From: Gambelia wislizenii
Lineage: Eukaryota > Chordata > Lepidosauria > Squamata > Crotaphytidae
Reading direction: 5' to 3'
NCBI GenBank assembly: GCA_030847615.1
Contig: JAUMIR010000002.1
Location: forward strand, 194,043,809-194,107,808
Length of the DNA stretch: 64,000 nt
In this document: positions 11,061-22,341 of the stretch, piece after piece
Position numbering within the stretch: the first letter of the stretch is position 1
Layout: each line of letters begins with the position of its first letter
Program-made: the position numbers and the translations under genes
Notes under the pieces: model-generated
Told to the model about the DNA's origin: nothing
Seen by the model: the letters and a program-made list of their open reading frames with translations, nothing else
The model's database searches: none

Positions 11061-12060
11061 AGCATGGGAGGATTCCTCCTCTGCCCCATAGCCATTAAAC
11101 TCTGTGGTGCCACAGGGTTACATCTTGTCTCCTATGCTGTTCAATATGCATTGGGGGAGATCATAAGGAAATTTAGTGTTGTCAGTGTGCCGATAACACC
11201 CAACTCTTCTTGTTGTTGTTAGAGTTGGCCTAGCGATGTTGGTGCTGGACCAGTGCCCAGATGCTGCAGTGGCCTGGATGGAGGCCAGTAAACTGAGGCT
11301 GAATCCCAGTAAAACAGAGTCTCTGTGGATTGGTGGCTGTTAGGTCTGGGAACAGAGTAAACAACTTGCTTTGGATGGGGTTGCAGGTTCCTGTTGAGAG
11401 AGCAGGTGCATAGCTTGGGAGTATGCCTAAATCTTTCTTTGTTACTGGAGGCCCAGGTGGCCTTTGTGACTGAAAGTGCTTGGGGTCAGCTCCGAATGGC
11501 CTGCCAACTGCATCCTTTCCAAGACAGAGATGACTTAGCTATAGAAGTTCATACACTGGGAACTTCCCAGTTAGGTGATTACCATGTATTCTTTGTGGGG
11601 CTACCTTTGAAGATGACTCAGAAGTTACTGCTATGCAAAGTGTGGCAGCTGGACTGCTGACTAGAACATCCTACAGAACCAATATTACATTGGTTTTAAA
11701 AGAATTGCTCTGACTTCTGGTCTGAAGGTGCTGGTAATGACATTTAAAGTTATAGAATACACTCTCCTTAGAGGGCTGGTCGGTGCCAGTGTTGCTGTCA
11801 CTCTGGGGCCCGAAAAAATAGTTATTTATTAAAGCTTTCGGGCCCTCATTTGTTTTATATGCATCTGTACATGTGCATGGCTTTAAATAATTTTAAACTA
11901 TTTTAACTGGTTTTAATCTGTCTCTTTTAACTTGTTAAATGTGTTTAATATGTTTTTAGCCTTTTAAAATCGTTTTATGCTTACATTGTTTTAAGTTGAT
12001 TTTATTGTATGCCACCCTGAGATCTTTAGATAGAGGGTGGGATATAAACGTTTTAATAAT
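11060..12060 (+). mobile_element. L2-clade LINE, 5'-truncated, with complete 3' tail
   Basis: Plus-strand ORF2 remnants: a decayed PQGS..SPMLFN block near 11,110 is followed at 11,394-11,660 by EQVHSLGVCLNLSLLLEAQV, GQLRMACQLHPF, then LGTSQLGDYHVFFVGLPLKM. These are the C-terminal L2 motifs also present at 1.0-2.2 kb on the other strand. 11,830-12,060 is the typical L2 3' UTR ending GCCACCCTGAGATC..GGGTGGGATATAAACG..AATAATAAATGAATGA. Frameshifted and dead. Confidence 0.85.
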
Positions 12061-12232
12061 AAATGAATGAATTTCAATTTTGAAATGTGTCACATTTAAA
12101 ATTCTAACTCTTTTAGAGTCATGCTGTTCATTGCAGTCACATTTATAGCTTTTCAAAATAACAGTTAGTATTATGAAAAGTATTTTAAAAACTACTTTAT
12201 CGTTGACAACACTGGAGTAGTATACAGTTGTC

Positions 12233-12473
12233 CCTCTGTATCCACAGATTTGGTATCCACAGATTTAATGGATAAATCCACAGATTTATTCATGGCTTGA
12301 AAATATTCTTTAGAAACTAATAGTCCAAAAAGCAAACCTTGATTTTGCCATCTTCTATAAGGGATACCATTTTTCTATGCCATTGCATATAATGGGACTT
12401 GAGTATTCATGGATTTTGGTATCCACAGGGGGTCCTGAAACCAAACCCCAGCAAATATGAAGGGACAACTGTA
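12233..12473. mobile_element. Mariner-like MITE, copy 1 (241 bp)
   Basis: Bounded by TACAGTTGTCCCTCTGTATCC and GAAGGGACAACTGTA, so the TIRs are about 17 bp with TA at the borders. The interior carries AAAAGCAAACCTTGATTTT and CCATTGCATATAATGGGACT. A second copy of the same family, same orientation, is at 38,388-38,607 and the two align along their whole length. Confidence 0.85.
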
Positions 12474-13189
12474 CTGTGAGTATGGTGACTGTAAAAATAG
12501 CCATACAAATACAACTTTAAAAAAATGCATCTGAGAAAAACAGGGAATTAGTTTTGTTACTTATTTACATTTTGTAACAAGTGATTTTGGAGGCTAATAA
12601 AATACATACTTCAAAGTGAAAACAAAATGACTCCAGATAAAAACTCAGCATTGTTTTGTTAGCCTAAGGTTGGAATTATATACAAAAGATACTGAATATG
12701 TCAAATGGACTAATATAGAAGAGTTTTTTAAAAAAAGGGAAGCTATTGCAAATATATACTCTGAATGCAGTTTGTTCTTATTAATATCTTTTGAGTTATG
12801 GGACATGTTTGCCGGATTTTGCTGATTACTTGCAATCAGTAGGCATAGCCAATACAGATAATGATTTGGAAACTAATGCATGACCTCAGAATTGAGAAAT
12901 AGAAATTGGATGAAATTTGATACTGCAGAGTGTACTGTCATATAGGTGGGGACAAGTAATAAGCACTTATGCAGTCTCTTGTGGTCTCATCAGCTAGAGA
13001 AGAGGAGACAGAGGCATCCAGGCTGGTAGCACAATGACCAAACCATCAACATGATGCAGTTGCAAAGTAGACAGATCGGTTTTTAGTCATACTAAACTAG
13101 TTTATCCAGTGATGGATGGCTGATAAGTGTTAAGGCTTTGAAGAGACTGGCTTACAACAGAGCATACAATTTATCACTCCTGTTCAAGG
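12474..13189. other. Intronic sequence, no feature recognised
   Basis: AT-rich, non-coding, no repeat ends visible. The last 50 bases lead into a CR1-like LINE fragment. Confidence 0.4.
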
Positions 13190-13600
13190 ACAATTGCAAG
13201 TTATAACAAAAGAGAAAAGGGTAACCAAAATAAGGGTCTGGATCAACTTTCCTGTGAGGTATAGTTATAATGTTAAGGACTTTTTTTAGTTTGGAGGAGA
13301 GGCAAGTAAAAGAAGAATGACAGAAAAGGCACACATCATATGGGAAAAGTAAATATGGAAAGTATTATTTTTCCTGCTTCATAGTACTAGAACATGAGGT
13401 CATTCAATGTAGTGAATAGAGAAAGATTGAGGACTGTAAAAGTAAATACTTCACACAGAACATACTTAACACAACACAAAAGGTAATGATGGCTGCCAGC
13501 TTGGATGTCTTTAAATGGGAGAGGGGGAGCTAAGAAAAATTGAAGTGGGTAAGGCTATTAGTAGCTTCTGATCAGAATGGACATTATTTTCAGTGTCAGT
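13190..13600 (+). mobile_element. CR1-group LINE, short ORF2 C-terminal fragment
   Basis: Plus-strand nucleotide pattern GAGAAAAGGGTAACCAAAATAAGGGTCTGGA, then TTTAGTTTGGAGGAGAGGC, then ATAGAGAAAGATTGAGGACTG and GGTAATGATGGCTGCCAGC corresponds to the end of a CR1-type ORF2 (KATKMIKGLEHL.., LFSLEKRRL.., VVMATNLDGF). Heavily decayed; a related copy is at 56,960-57,620. Confidence 0.6.
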
Positions 13601-13754
13601 GGCTGTTTCCTTTGCTAGGGAATATAAACAGCCTGCAACTATTATTAACATGTTTGGCTATTTTATCTACAACTAACCATGATTTGGTTAGGACCCAGCC
13701 CTGTCAGTTTCCAAATTCTTGTTCCAATTCCAGTATGAAATGCATTGTATACAA

Positions 13755-13840
13755 TGGGATGGGGAATATGTGGCCTTCCAAATGTTACTGGATTGCAGCT
13801 CACATCATCCATATTTGTTCATCATGTTGATTCCCCACCT
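13755..13840. mobile_element. hAT-like MITE end fragment
   Basis: GATGGGGAATATGTGGCCTTCCAAATGTTACTGGATTGCAGCTC follows the consensus end of the MITE at 33,726. Only one end is seen, immediately next to the CR1 3' end. Confidence 0.45.
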
Positions 13841-14321
13841 TGTATATGAAATCATAGAGTTGGAAGGGGCCCTATGGGCCTTCAGGTCTAACCCCCTGCT
13901 CAATGCAGGATCTCCAGCTAAAGCATACCCAGACGGTAGCTGTTCAGCCTCTTGTTGAAGACATTCAGAGAAGGAGACCCCACCACCTCTCTAGGCAATT
14001 GGATCCATTGCCAAACCACTCTCACTGTCAAGAAGTTCCTTCTAATGTTCAGTCAAGATCTACTCTCCTGTAACTTAAGACCATTAGGTCTAGTTTTACC
14101 CTCTGAGGCAGCAGAGAACAAGCCTGCCCCATCTTCTTTGTGGCAGCCCTTGAAGTATTTAAAGAGTACTGTACAACCATATCACCTCTCAATATTCTCT
14201 TCACCAAGCTGAACATGCTCAGCTCCTTCAACCTTTCCTCATATGCTTTGTTCTCCATACCTCTTACCATCATTGTTTCCCTTCTCTGAACTCATTCCAA
14301 CCGTGTTTCTATTAATGCAGG

Positions 14322-16855
14322 CTAAGATAACATTTGCCGCCTTTGCTGCAGCACCACTCTGCTCATGTTCATTTTATGATCAACAATAATTCCAAGGTTG
14401 TTTTCACATACAGTACTGCTAAGCCAAGTATTACCCATCCTACACCTGTGCATTTGGTTTTTGTGGCCTAAATGTATAATTTTGCATTTGTCTATGTTGA
14501 ATTTCATTTTATTAACTTCAGTCCAGTTTTCTAGTTTATCAGGGTCCTTTCATATTCTGTTCCTATCTTCCAATGTGTTAGCTACTCCTCCCAGTTTTGT
14601 ATCATCTGCAGATTTGATAAGGATTCTCTCCACAGCATTTAAATCATTGATTAAAAAAAATATTGGAAGAGTGTCAGTCCAAGGACAGAACCCTGCAGCA
14701 CTCTATTTGAGATCTCCTTCCAATTTGGAGCACAGCCACTGTTGACAACTCCTTAAGCAAGATTTTCCAACCAGTTATGGTATTTCCATCTATTCCATAT
14801 TTTGTCAGTGTGCTAATCAAAATACCACGGGGGACTTTATCAAAGCTTTGCTGAAATCTAGATAAATGACATCCTCAGCATTCCCACCATCTATTAAACT
14901 AGTGACCCAATTAAAAAAAAAGATATAAGGTTAGTTTGGCAGGATTTGTTCTTTACAAACCCATGTTGGCTCCTACTAATCACTGCATTGTCATCAAGAC
15001 ACTTGCAAACAGACTCTGGTATAATCCGTTCTAATATTTTTCCTGGTATTGAGATTAGGCTGACTAACTTGTAGTTTTCTGGATCTTCTTTTTTGCCTTT
15101 TGTGAAGAGAGCAACAAAGTTTGTCTCCAGTCCTCAGGCACCTCACCTATTTGCCAAGATTTCTCAAAAATGATAGCAAGTGGTTCTGTGGGTATGTCAG
15201 CAAGTTCCTTCAATACTCTGGGATGCAGTTCATCTGGCCCTGTAGCTTTGAACTCATTTAGGTTAACTAGGTGATTCTTGACTAACTCCTTATCAATCTT
15301 GATTAGCAACCCAGATTCCTTGCCAACATCTCTGTTGATGCATGGAAGCACACAGTCTTCTTTGTCAGGGGAAACTGAAGCAAAATAGGTATTGAGCAGT
15401 TCTGCCTTTTCATTGTGATCTTTTGCATTTTACCATCTTTGCTGAGCAGTAGTCCCACCATTTCCTTTGTCAATTCTCATGCTACAGACGTTTGAAAAAC
15501 CCCTTTTTGTTGCTCCTTGCTTACTTAGCCAGTCTCAGCTCATTTGGAGCTTAAGCTTTCCTTATACTATTCCTGCAAACTTGTCCACACATCTGTATTA
15601 TTCCTTAGTTATTCATCCTTCCTTCCATCTATTGTTTTTGTTGTGTACTTTCAAGTCTTTTCCAATTTATGGCACCTCTGAGGTAAACCTATCATGGGAT
15701 TTTCTTGGCAAGATTTATTCAGAGGGGATTGAGAGTATGACTTGCCAAAGGTCACCTAGTGAGTTTCCATGGCCAAGTGAGGATTTGAAACCTGGTCTCC
15801 AGAGTCATAGTCCAGCACGCAAACTACTACACTATGCTGACTTTCTCCATTCTTTATGCATGCTCTTTTTTTCTTTTCACTTCCTCCTTGAACCACAGTG
15901 ACTTTTTCAGATGTTTTACATTTTTCTTCTTCCATGAAATTATTTGTGATTGTGTTTTTAGCAGTTCTTTCTTCATGAAAGCACACCTATGCTGAATGTA
16001 TTTTTCCTTTATCATCTCCATCTATGGGATTTTGCTCAATATTTCCCTGAGCTTGATAAAATCAGCTTTTTTTTAAAATTCAGGGTCCATGTTTGATTGT
16101 ACTCTTCATTGGTCTGTCTCACAGTCATGAATTCTAGCATTACATGGTCACTCCCACCTAAAGTGCCAGCTGCTTTGATTCCAGTGACCAACTCCTCCCT
16201 GTTGGTTAGGACCAAGTCCAGGATTGCTAATCATCTTGTTCCTTCCTCCACCTTTTGAAAGACGAAATTATCTGCAAGCCACATCAGGAATTTGTTGGAG
16301 TGTCTATACTTAGGAGAGCTAGTCTCCCAGCAGATAACAGGATAATTGAAGTCCCCCATAACTACCAGTTCTTGCTTTGCGGAGATTTCTGAGATTTGTT
16401 TCAGGAAAGCATCATCCACCAACTTGTCTTGGTTTACCACAGTGTTATTTTAAACTCCTACCACAGTGTTATTTTAATTTTTTTCTCCATTTATTTTTAC
16501 CCAGATGTTCTCCATTGGTCCGGTTTGATCAATCATGGATTTCTGTTCAAGTGAATTTGTATTTGCCATATAATGCTATCCCCCCTCCTTTTCTTCCCCA
16601 TCAGTTCTTTTTAATCAGATTATATACTTCAGTTCTTATATTCCAAACATGGGAGTCATCCCACCAAATCTCTGTTATACCTAGAAAGTCATATTTATTT
16701 TCCAGCACTAGGACTTCAAGTTTGTCTTGTTTGTTTCCCAAATTCTGTGCATTGATATATAGGCATCTAAGGGGTTGTTTGTTCTCATCTTTTATTCTAC
16801 TGCAAGTTTTACTATGGTTTCCATTCATTCGCCCAGCGTCTCCTCTAGAATTCAT
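14322..16855 (-). pseudogene. CR1 ORF2 (endonuclease plus reverse transcriptase) pseudogene
   Basis: Segments in order on the - strand. 16,855-16,601: LRCLYINAQNLGNKQDKLEV, then FLGITEIWWDDS (apurinic endonuclease N-terminus). 16,440-16,231: [16 protein letters not shown] (endonuclease GDFN box). 15,351-15,064: FKATGPDELHPRVLKELAD, then GEVPEDWR (start of RT). 14,507-14,322: MKFNIDKCKIIHLGHKN, then WLSSTVCENNLGIIVDHKMN (end of the RT domain). The frames are separate and the SINE at 15.6-15.8 kb splits endonuclease from RT. No intact reading frame remains. Confidence 0.85.
15631..15842 (-). mobile_element. tRNA-derived SINE (ACAACAACA tail) inside CR1
   Basis: On the - strand: CATAGTGTAGTAGTTTGCG (A-box region), GGACTATGACTCTGGAGACC, GTTTCAAATCC (B-box region), GGTGACCTTTGGCAAGTCA, then the tail TTGGAAAAGACTTGAAAGTA followed by CACAACAACAAAA. 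Pol III promoter boxes are recognisable. Same family as 24,344, 32,951, 46,960 and 47,348. Confidence 0.88.
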
Positions 16856-17214
16856 ATCCTTGTGTTTAGAACTTCCTTTTGGACAGATGTTTAAGCTATC
16901 ATCTCCAGCCTCCCAAAGATACAGTTTAAAGCCCTCTTCATCAGATTTGCCATGCTTTTGCGAAAGACATTCTTCCTGGTCTTCGTGAGGTGTAACTCAT
17001 CTGTAGCCAGTAGTCATTTGTCTAAGAAGTGAAGATGATAATCCCAGAAGACAAATCTCTCCTGTCGTCACCATTTGTGTAGCCAATCATTCTCTTGCAA
17101 TATCTTCCTATCCCTGTATGATCTTCTATCCTTCACTGGAAGAATTGGCAAGAATACCACCCGTGCCTCTAAACTCTTCACTTTCCTGACCAGGATTTCA
17201 TAATCCAAGGTGAT

Positions 17215-17330
17215 CTAACATTATGTTTATATGTTAATTTGTTGTTCCCTGCCTCGATCCTTAGAGAGAGGCGGGTAAGACATTATTGTTGTTGTTGTCA
17301 TCATCATCATCTTTATCATCTGCTTAGAGG
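17215..17330 (+). mobile_element. L2-type 3' tail with (TTG)n(ATC)n repeat
   Basis: CCCTGCCTCGATCCTTAGAGAGAGGCGGGTAAGAC followed by ATTATTGTTGTTGTTGTCATCATCATC. It resembles the end of L2 elements or L2-tailed SINEs and sits inside CR1 ORF1 in the opposite orientation. Confidence 0.5.
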
Positions 17331-18330
17331 TGTTCTTTGCAGTGTTGTTGGAGCCCACATGAACCAGAAGAAAGGGATACTTCTCTTGATTAGCTTCATC
17401 AAGTTGTCAGTGACATCCTGGATATGCACATCAGGAAGACAGCACATTTCCCAATTAATCTTGCCCAGCTGGCACACAATTCTCTCTATACCCCTGAGCA
17501 ATGAAAACCCTACCACCAGCATCTTTCTTTTCTTCTTGCTGCAGTTAGTAGGTATGATGGCTCCTTCCTTGACATGCAGTGTTTCTTGCTGCTGGTCTTC
17601 TGCTTGTACCTCTTCACCGCTATTATCCCCAGGAAGATGTAGGGGACAATTACTTAGTTGGAGCAGTTCTAAATTCCTTGTGCATGGTCTGTTCCTGATG
17701 GTGATTGTCCTCCAGTGTGCTCCTTCAGTGTTACAGCCCTCTTGGTTTCCACTGCAGCGGTTTCTTCCTGTTGGTTCTGGAGGATCAATTCTCCCTCTGT
17801 TCTATCCAGGATGTCCCTGCACTGTCTGATGCACTGAGGGATCTAACATGGAGCTGCAGTGTGTTGACCTTTTCTTCCAAGAGAGCCACCAGTTTTCCAA
17901 GCAAAGTGATCTCTCTAACACCATTCTGTTTGGCTTCTTTGTAGATCTGTTCCTGTGAGGCATCCAAAGGAGCTTCTTCTGCTTCTTGGGAACTTAAGAT
18001 ACAACTTTTGCAATGATCCTTGTCATTTCCCTGCTTTGGCTTCTTGTTGGTTCATTAGAAAAATTTCACCAGGGCACGCAGGTTTCTGGGACTTCTTCCC
18101 AGAACCAGCTCTGGATTTCAAGGAGCAAAACAGCCAGGAACCGCTCCAGGATCTGCTCTTTACTATGTTTTTCCAGCTTCACCACTGATGGCAAATCTCC
18201 TGAAGCTGACTGTAAACTCTCAGGGGATCTTCAACCTCCAGGCAGCTGGACTGCCCAAAGTGATGGCATCTCCATTCTTGGGGCATGCCCATGCAAGATG
18301 GTGGCCTTCACTTTCCCATAATCCTCTTAG
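17240..18330 (-). pseudogene. CR1 ORF1 pseudogene with SGNH-hydrolase-like domain
   Basis: 17,967-17,785 (-) reads DASQEQIYKEAKQNGVREI.. LVALLEEKVNTLQLHVRSL, a probable coiled coil. 17,522-17,316 (-) reads MLVVGFSLLRGIERIVCQ, then CCLPDVHIQDVT, which fits the esterase/SGNH domain of CR1 ORF1 (usual GDS block, here GFS, and the later GTND block broken). Stops and an inserted L2-type tail disrupt it. Confidence 0.72.
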
Positions 18331-18745
18331 TTTCAACTTCCAGGATACTGAAGGTCTGTTTCGCTGTTCTGTAAGGGAAGATGATAAGACAAATCCTTTA
18401 GTGTTGGGATAGACTGGGACCACCCAGAGGAAAGCAGGAAGTTGCATCATGGTCTTGGAGATTCAAAATTCCCTTTGTTCTCCTTTATCTCATCTCCATG
18501 AGGCCAGTTCAACTCCCTACTTTTGCCCAGTGAGGATCAGGATTCATCTCCTCCGTCTTCCCTTACAATACCTTTCTGCTTTCTTACCTTTTTTTTTCTT
18601 TACCCACTTAGCCCTGCCTCTTAGTCTTCCTTTCTTCTTTCCTTGTCTTAAAAACAAAAACAAAACTTTCTTCTCGCCTTTCTTTCTCGTCTGCCTTTGT
18701 TTTGCCATTAACCCCCCTTCACCCCCTCCTCTAACTATCGACAAG

Positions 18746-19132
18746 ATGGGCAGCAATAAGGGAAGCAGCAAGAATGGCAAGCAATCCAGCTCCCAGCAGC
18801 AGCGGATTGTGGTAGTGCAGGAAGCCCTGAGTCCCCGGAACAGCAGCTCGGAGGGGACCCAGGCGACAGCGGCTCCTTCCTCTGCTCTCAGCCAGCTGCT
18901 TCTCCCGGTGGCCCAGTGGGAGGCAGCAAAGACAGCCATGAAGGTCCTGGCCAGAGGCAGCTCATCCAGCTTGCCAACGGCCTGGCCTCCCCCTCAAAAA
19001 TCGAAGGGGGAAACAACGACGAAGGGCCAGCTGATGGCTGCAGAACGAGGCAAATGGGAGTGCGGAGTCCGGGGGGGGGCTGCGGCTGCTTCCCTCCCCC
19101 CGGCACTCCCTCCCCACCACTGGAGCCACTGA
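18746..19132 (+). pseudogene. DIRS C gag-like ORF, truncated
   Basis: The ATG at 18,746 opens MGSNKGSSKNGKQSSSQQQR, a basic, Ser/Gln-rich N-terminus, followed by Ala/Pro-rich low-complexity sequence. Position (after the left repeat, before RT) and composition fit a DIRS Gag. No zinc knuckle is seen. The frame runs into RT-like sequence by 19,400, so the C-terminal part of gag and the N-terminal part of RT were deleted together. Confidence 0.6.
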
Positions 19133-19399
19133 AGACCCTCGACAAGGGGCAGGAGCCCCGAGGAAGGTACTAGGGCTCCTGGTGAGGGAGCAACTCAGGG
19201 CAGTGGCGCTTGCATCCTTTCCTCCTGCAAGTACCACAGCTGCGGCTCAGGCCTCTGCATCGAGACCCCTCTCCCTTGCCGCAGCTGCAACAGGGGCCTC
19301 TAACAAGGGCAAGTTGGGGGACAAGGAGGCCCTAGAATACAGAGACCTCTCTTTTAGCGTCACGGCGGAGGCGGTGGGCCTGTCAGAAACATAACTACA

Positions 19400-20765
19400 C
19401 ATTATGATGCATGAAGACAGCAGACAGTTCCTCAGATTCGCCTTCAGGGCCAAACACTTCCAGTTTAGGGCATTGCCCTTCGGTCTTTTGACAGCCCCTT
19501 GAGTATTCACAGAGGTTCTAGTAGTCCTGATGGCTCACCTCAGAAGCAAGGGCATACACCTGTACCCCTGCCTGGACGATATCGTCCTGAGGGTGACCTC
19601 CAAGGAGAAGGCCAAACAAGATCTTCAGGACACGATTTGGTGCCTGCAATCACATGGCTTCTTGGTGAATTTCAAGAAGAGCCACCTCACTCCATTGTAG
19701 TCCATAGTCCATCTAGGGGTCAATCTGGACACATTCAAGTGCGAGGTCTCACTATCTCAAGAACTCCAGGCGGTGCTAAGAAGAGAAGGTCGAGCAGCGT
19801 GCCAATTGGTGAGGGCCCCTCTGGCATCCCTCACATGGCTGTTCGGCCTAATGATCTCTGTGATTCAGGTGGTTCCCTGGGCCAGATATCACTGAAGACC
19901 TCCGCAGGCCTTTCTTCTGCCTTATCAACAGCAAATTGCACTGAAGACGTGTTTGATACTCAGTATTCCGCAAGCGGTGAAAGACTCCCTCCTCTGGTGG
20001 ACCCAGATGGAACACATATTGAAAGGCTCCCCTCTAACCATCAGCCACCAGATTGTAGTTACTTCGGATGCAAGTTTTCGAGGATGGGGAGCTCACTGTC
20101 AGAGCCAGGTGGCACAAGGCCTCTGGTCACAAATGGAGCAATCACACAGCATAAACTGGTTGGAGCTGTGTGCTGCTCACCTGGCACTGGCACACTTCTC
20201 CCAAATCGTCAGGGGTCACCATGTCCTGCTACTGACGGACAACACCACAGCCTACTCCTATATAGTGAAAAAAGGAGGCTCCAGATCAAGCTCCCTACAA
20301 TTGGAGGTGGACGTACTCTTTCAATGGGCGGAGTCAACAGTTCGCTCTCTCTCGGCCCCATATCTTCATGGGGAAGTGTATCTTCAGGCAGACTACCTAA
20401 GCAGGCACTTAGTTCTTCCAGGGGAATGGAAGCTAAACCCAGAGGTGTTCCTCCAAGTCCAACGAGGTTCGGGGAACTACAGGTAGATCTCTTTGCGACA
20501 CCCCAAAACACCAAACTGGACCACTTCTTCACTCGCTATCCTCATCAAAGAGCAGAAGGAGTGGACGTGCTATGCTCATCCTAGCCAAGCGGCCTCCTCT
20601 ACCTATTTCCCCTCTTCCCCTCATAGGGAAAATATTCCGGAAGATACGTCAGGAATGGGCACAAGTGGTACTCATGGCCCCTCAGTGGAGATGTCAGTCC
20701 AGCCTCCTTGGCACATCCAGCCATGAGAAGACCTTCTGCATCAAGGCCCAATTCTCCACCCCAGC
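19400..20765 (+). pseudogene. DIRS C RT (C-terminal half), RNase H and MT-like linker
   Basis: In the frame beginning about 19,403: HEDSRQFLRFAF, FQFRALPFGLLTAP, then HLYPCLDDIVLRVTSKEKAK (catalytic box CLDD at 19,569-19,580 in place of YIDD), then HGFLVNFKKSHL. The upstream RT blocks (KKDG.., SIDLKDAY) are absent. 19,953-20,486 reads SHQIVVTSDASFRGWGAHC, SINWLELCAAHLAL, LLLTDNTTAYSYIVKKGGS: RNase H with Asp and Glu blocks. 20,490-20,765 matches the MT-like linker (GELQVDLFATPQNTK). An in-frame stop after LLTAP and later frameshifts inactivate it. Confidence 0.85.
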
Positions 20766-22185
20766 TTACCGTGGCTACAGTTGACAGCATGGAGATTGAG
20801 CAGCGAGCACTGAAGGAATGTGGGTATGATGAACAGGTAATCAGCATGCTCTTGGCCTCTCATCGCCCATCCACTAGGAGAATATACGAGGCCACTTGAC
20901 GAATCTTTGCTCAGTGGTGCTCCTCCAAAAGATTGAGCCCAGAGAAGGCCGCAACACGACATGTTCTGGCATTCCTACAGAGAGGCCTGGAACGGGGGCT
21001 CTGCCCCAACACCCTGAAGAGACAGGTGGCTGCAGTGGCAGCATTTATACAGTGTCCTCGAGGCAGGATCTCATTGCACCCCCATGTGAGGTGATTTTTA
21101 ATTGGGGGGGGCAACACTAATTTCTCCCCTGGTAAATCACAGGTTTCCTTTGTGGAATCTCCCACTGGTTCTCCACCAGCTGATGCGACACCCATTTGAA
21201 CCACTCAGGAAGGTACCCCTCCAGATCCTGACCCTCAAGGTGTCTTTTCTAGTCGCCATCACATCAGCCAGGAGGGTGTCAGAGTTAATAGCCCTCTCGA
21301 TACAGGGAACATTTTCAGTCACGTCTTACTGCGCTACAAGCTTTTGAGAGAGCTTCAGCACTGCTGCGCGGCAGGGACTCCATTTCGAACGATGCCGTCC
21401 CTCTGGCGAAATTGTCCGTGTCACTTCCGTGTAGGATTGGAGCTGGCCGCGCCATATTTTATTCACAGACAACTTTCATGAATAAAATCTGGTGAAATAT
21501 GGTGTGGCCAGCTTCAATCCTACACGGAAGTGACACAGACAATTTCACCAGAGGGACAGTGTCGTCCGAAATGGAGTCCCTGCCACGCAGCAACGCCGAA
21601 GCTCTCCCGAAAGCTTCTAGTGCGGTAAGACGTGTCTGAAAATGTCCAGGAACATCTGTGCTCATTCAGTGAGGACTTTGTTTCCTTGTGCCCGGACCCT
21701 TCATTTCAGCCAAAGGTCCTCTCAAGAGTTCCATGTCGTACAACAGTTCATCTTACCTTCGTTCTGTCCTAACCCCTCTCACTCCACAGAGAGACTGTGG
21801 TACAAGCCGGATGTTAAAAGGGCGCTGAAGATGTACTTTAAGCATAAAGCTCCTTCAGACGCTGCGATTCTCTATTCATCTCCTTCACCCCAGCGTCGAT
21901 GGGATCACGGGTCTCGAGATAGTCAATTGCGACATGGATCAAAGCTTGCATCTTCATGCCTTACGATGCAGCCAAAGTCCCGCGACCATCGGGGGTTATG
22001 GCACACTCAACACACTCAGTGGCCACATTGGCCGTATTCTCAACAAATGCCCCCTTGCGGAAATCTGCAGGGTGGCGACATGGAGCACCACCTCCACCTT
22101 TATCAAGCACTACAAGGTGGATAAGTTCAGATCCGCAGAAGCCACCTTCGGCAGGAGGGTGCTCCACGAAGTAGTCCATGACTAA
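20708..22185 (+). pseudogene. DIRS C tyrosine recombinase, broken by a palindromic insertion
   Basis: 20,708-20,899 reads ALKECGYDEQVISMLLASHR, PSTRRIYEAT. After a stop: FAQWCSSKRLSPEKAA, LCPNTLKRQVAAVAAF (core-binding domain). 21,102-21,347 reads SFLVAITSARRVSELIALSI (catalytic Arg box). The frame is then interrupted at about 21,312-21,647 by the fold-back element. It resumes DPSFQPKVLSRVP, and 21,934-22,185 carries HSTHS (in the adjacent frame), AEICRVATWSTTSTFIKHYK (Tyr at 22,111-22,113) and FGRRVLHEVVHD to the stop. Catalytic residues survive separately but no open protein exists. Confidence 0.85.
21309..21647. mobile_element. Palindromic (fold-back) MITE inside the DIRS C recombinase
   Basis: The arms, about 21,309-21,470 and 21,480-21,645, are near-perfect reverse complements. 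They share ACGTCTTACTGCGCTA / TAGTGCGGTAAGACGT outside and GTGTCACTTCCGTGTAGGAT near the centre. A nested mini-hairpin (ATTTTATTCA..TGAATAAAAT) forms the loop. A near-identical 8-9 bp flank (AGGGAACAT / AGGAACAT) brackets it, and removing it restores the recombinase context, so it is an insertion. No coding capacity. The 8-bp class of duplication would fit hAT-like elements, but the ends are not diagnostic. Confidence 0.82.
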
Positions 22186-22246
22186 ACTCTCTCTCGTCAG
22201 TAGCAGTCACTCCCTCCCTTGGGTAACTGTAGGCTTGGGCATGTCT

Positions 22247-22341
22247 CAACACTAAAGGATTCGTCTTACCTTCTTCCCTTACAGAATGTTACATTGGGTA
22301 CTTACCATGAAGGTACTTTCTGTAAGGGAAGAGGTAAAACG
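22247..22341. repeat. Internal complementary region (ICR) of DIRS C
   Basis: Contains GTCTTACCTTCTTCCCTTACAG then AATGTTACATTGGGTACTTACC and CTTTCTGTAAGGGAAGAGG. It is reverse-complementary to the fused outer ends of the element (22,590-22,649 plus 18,367-18,400). Confidence 0.85.

Larger units (their letters stand above)
13845..18345 (-). mobile_element. CR1 LINE, nearly full length (about 4.3 kb), with nested insertions
   Basis: Minus-strand CR1 retrotransposon. The 3' end is at 13,845 (reads ATCATAGAGTTGGAAGGGGCC on +, the usual CR1 3' region). Read 5' to 3' on the - strand: ORF1 at about 18,330-17,240, endonuclease at 16,855-16,231, RT at 15,351-14,322, then the 3' UTR. Two younger insertions interrupt it: a tRNA-SINE (15,631-15,842) and an L2-type tail (about 17,215-17,330). 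The 5' end stops about 20 bp before DIRS C. Many stops; inactive. Its length is close to a complete CR1, unusual because most CR1 copies are 5'-truncated to a few hundred bases. Confidence 0.88.

Noticed and set aside
16377..16988. 203-codon open frame on the + strand
   Set aside because: Antisense shadow of CR1 ORF2 endonuclease, which has recognisable motifs on the - strand.
18449..19132. Host gene encoding a Ser/Gln-rich protein
   Set aside because: It lies between the DIRS C left repeat and RT remnants, so it is the element's gag-like ORF.
19499..20584. 361-codon + strand open frame, longest in the window
   Set aside because: Shifted frame over the DIRS C RT/RNase H region; the RT and RNase H motifs are in the neighbouring frames.
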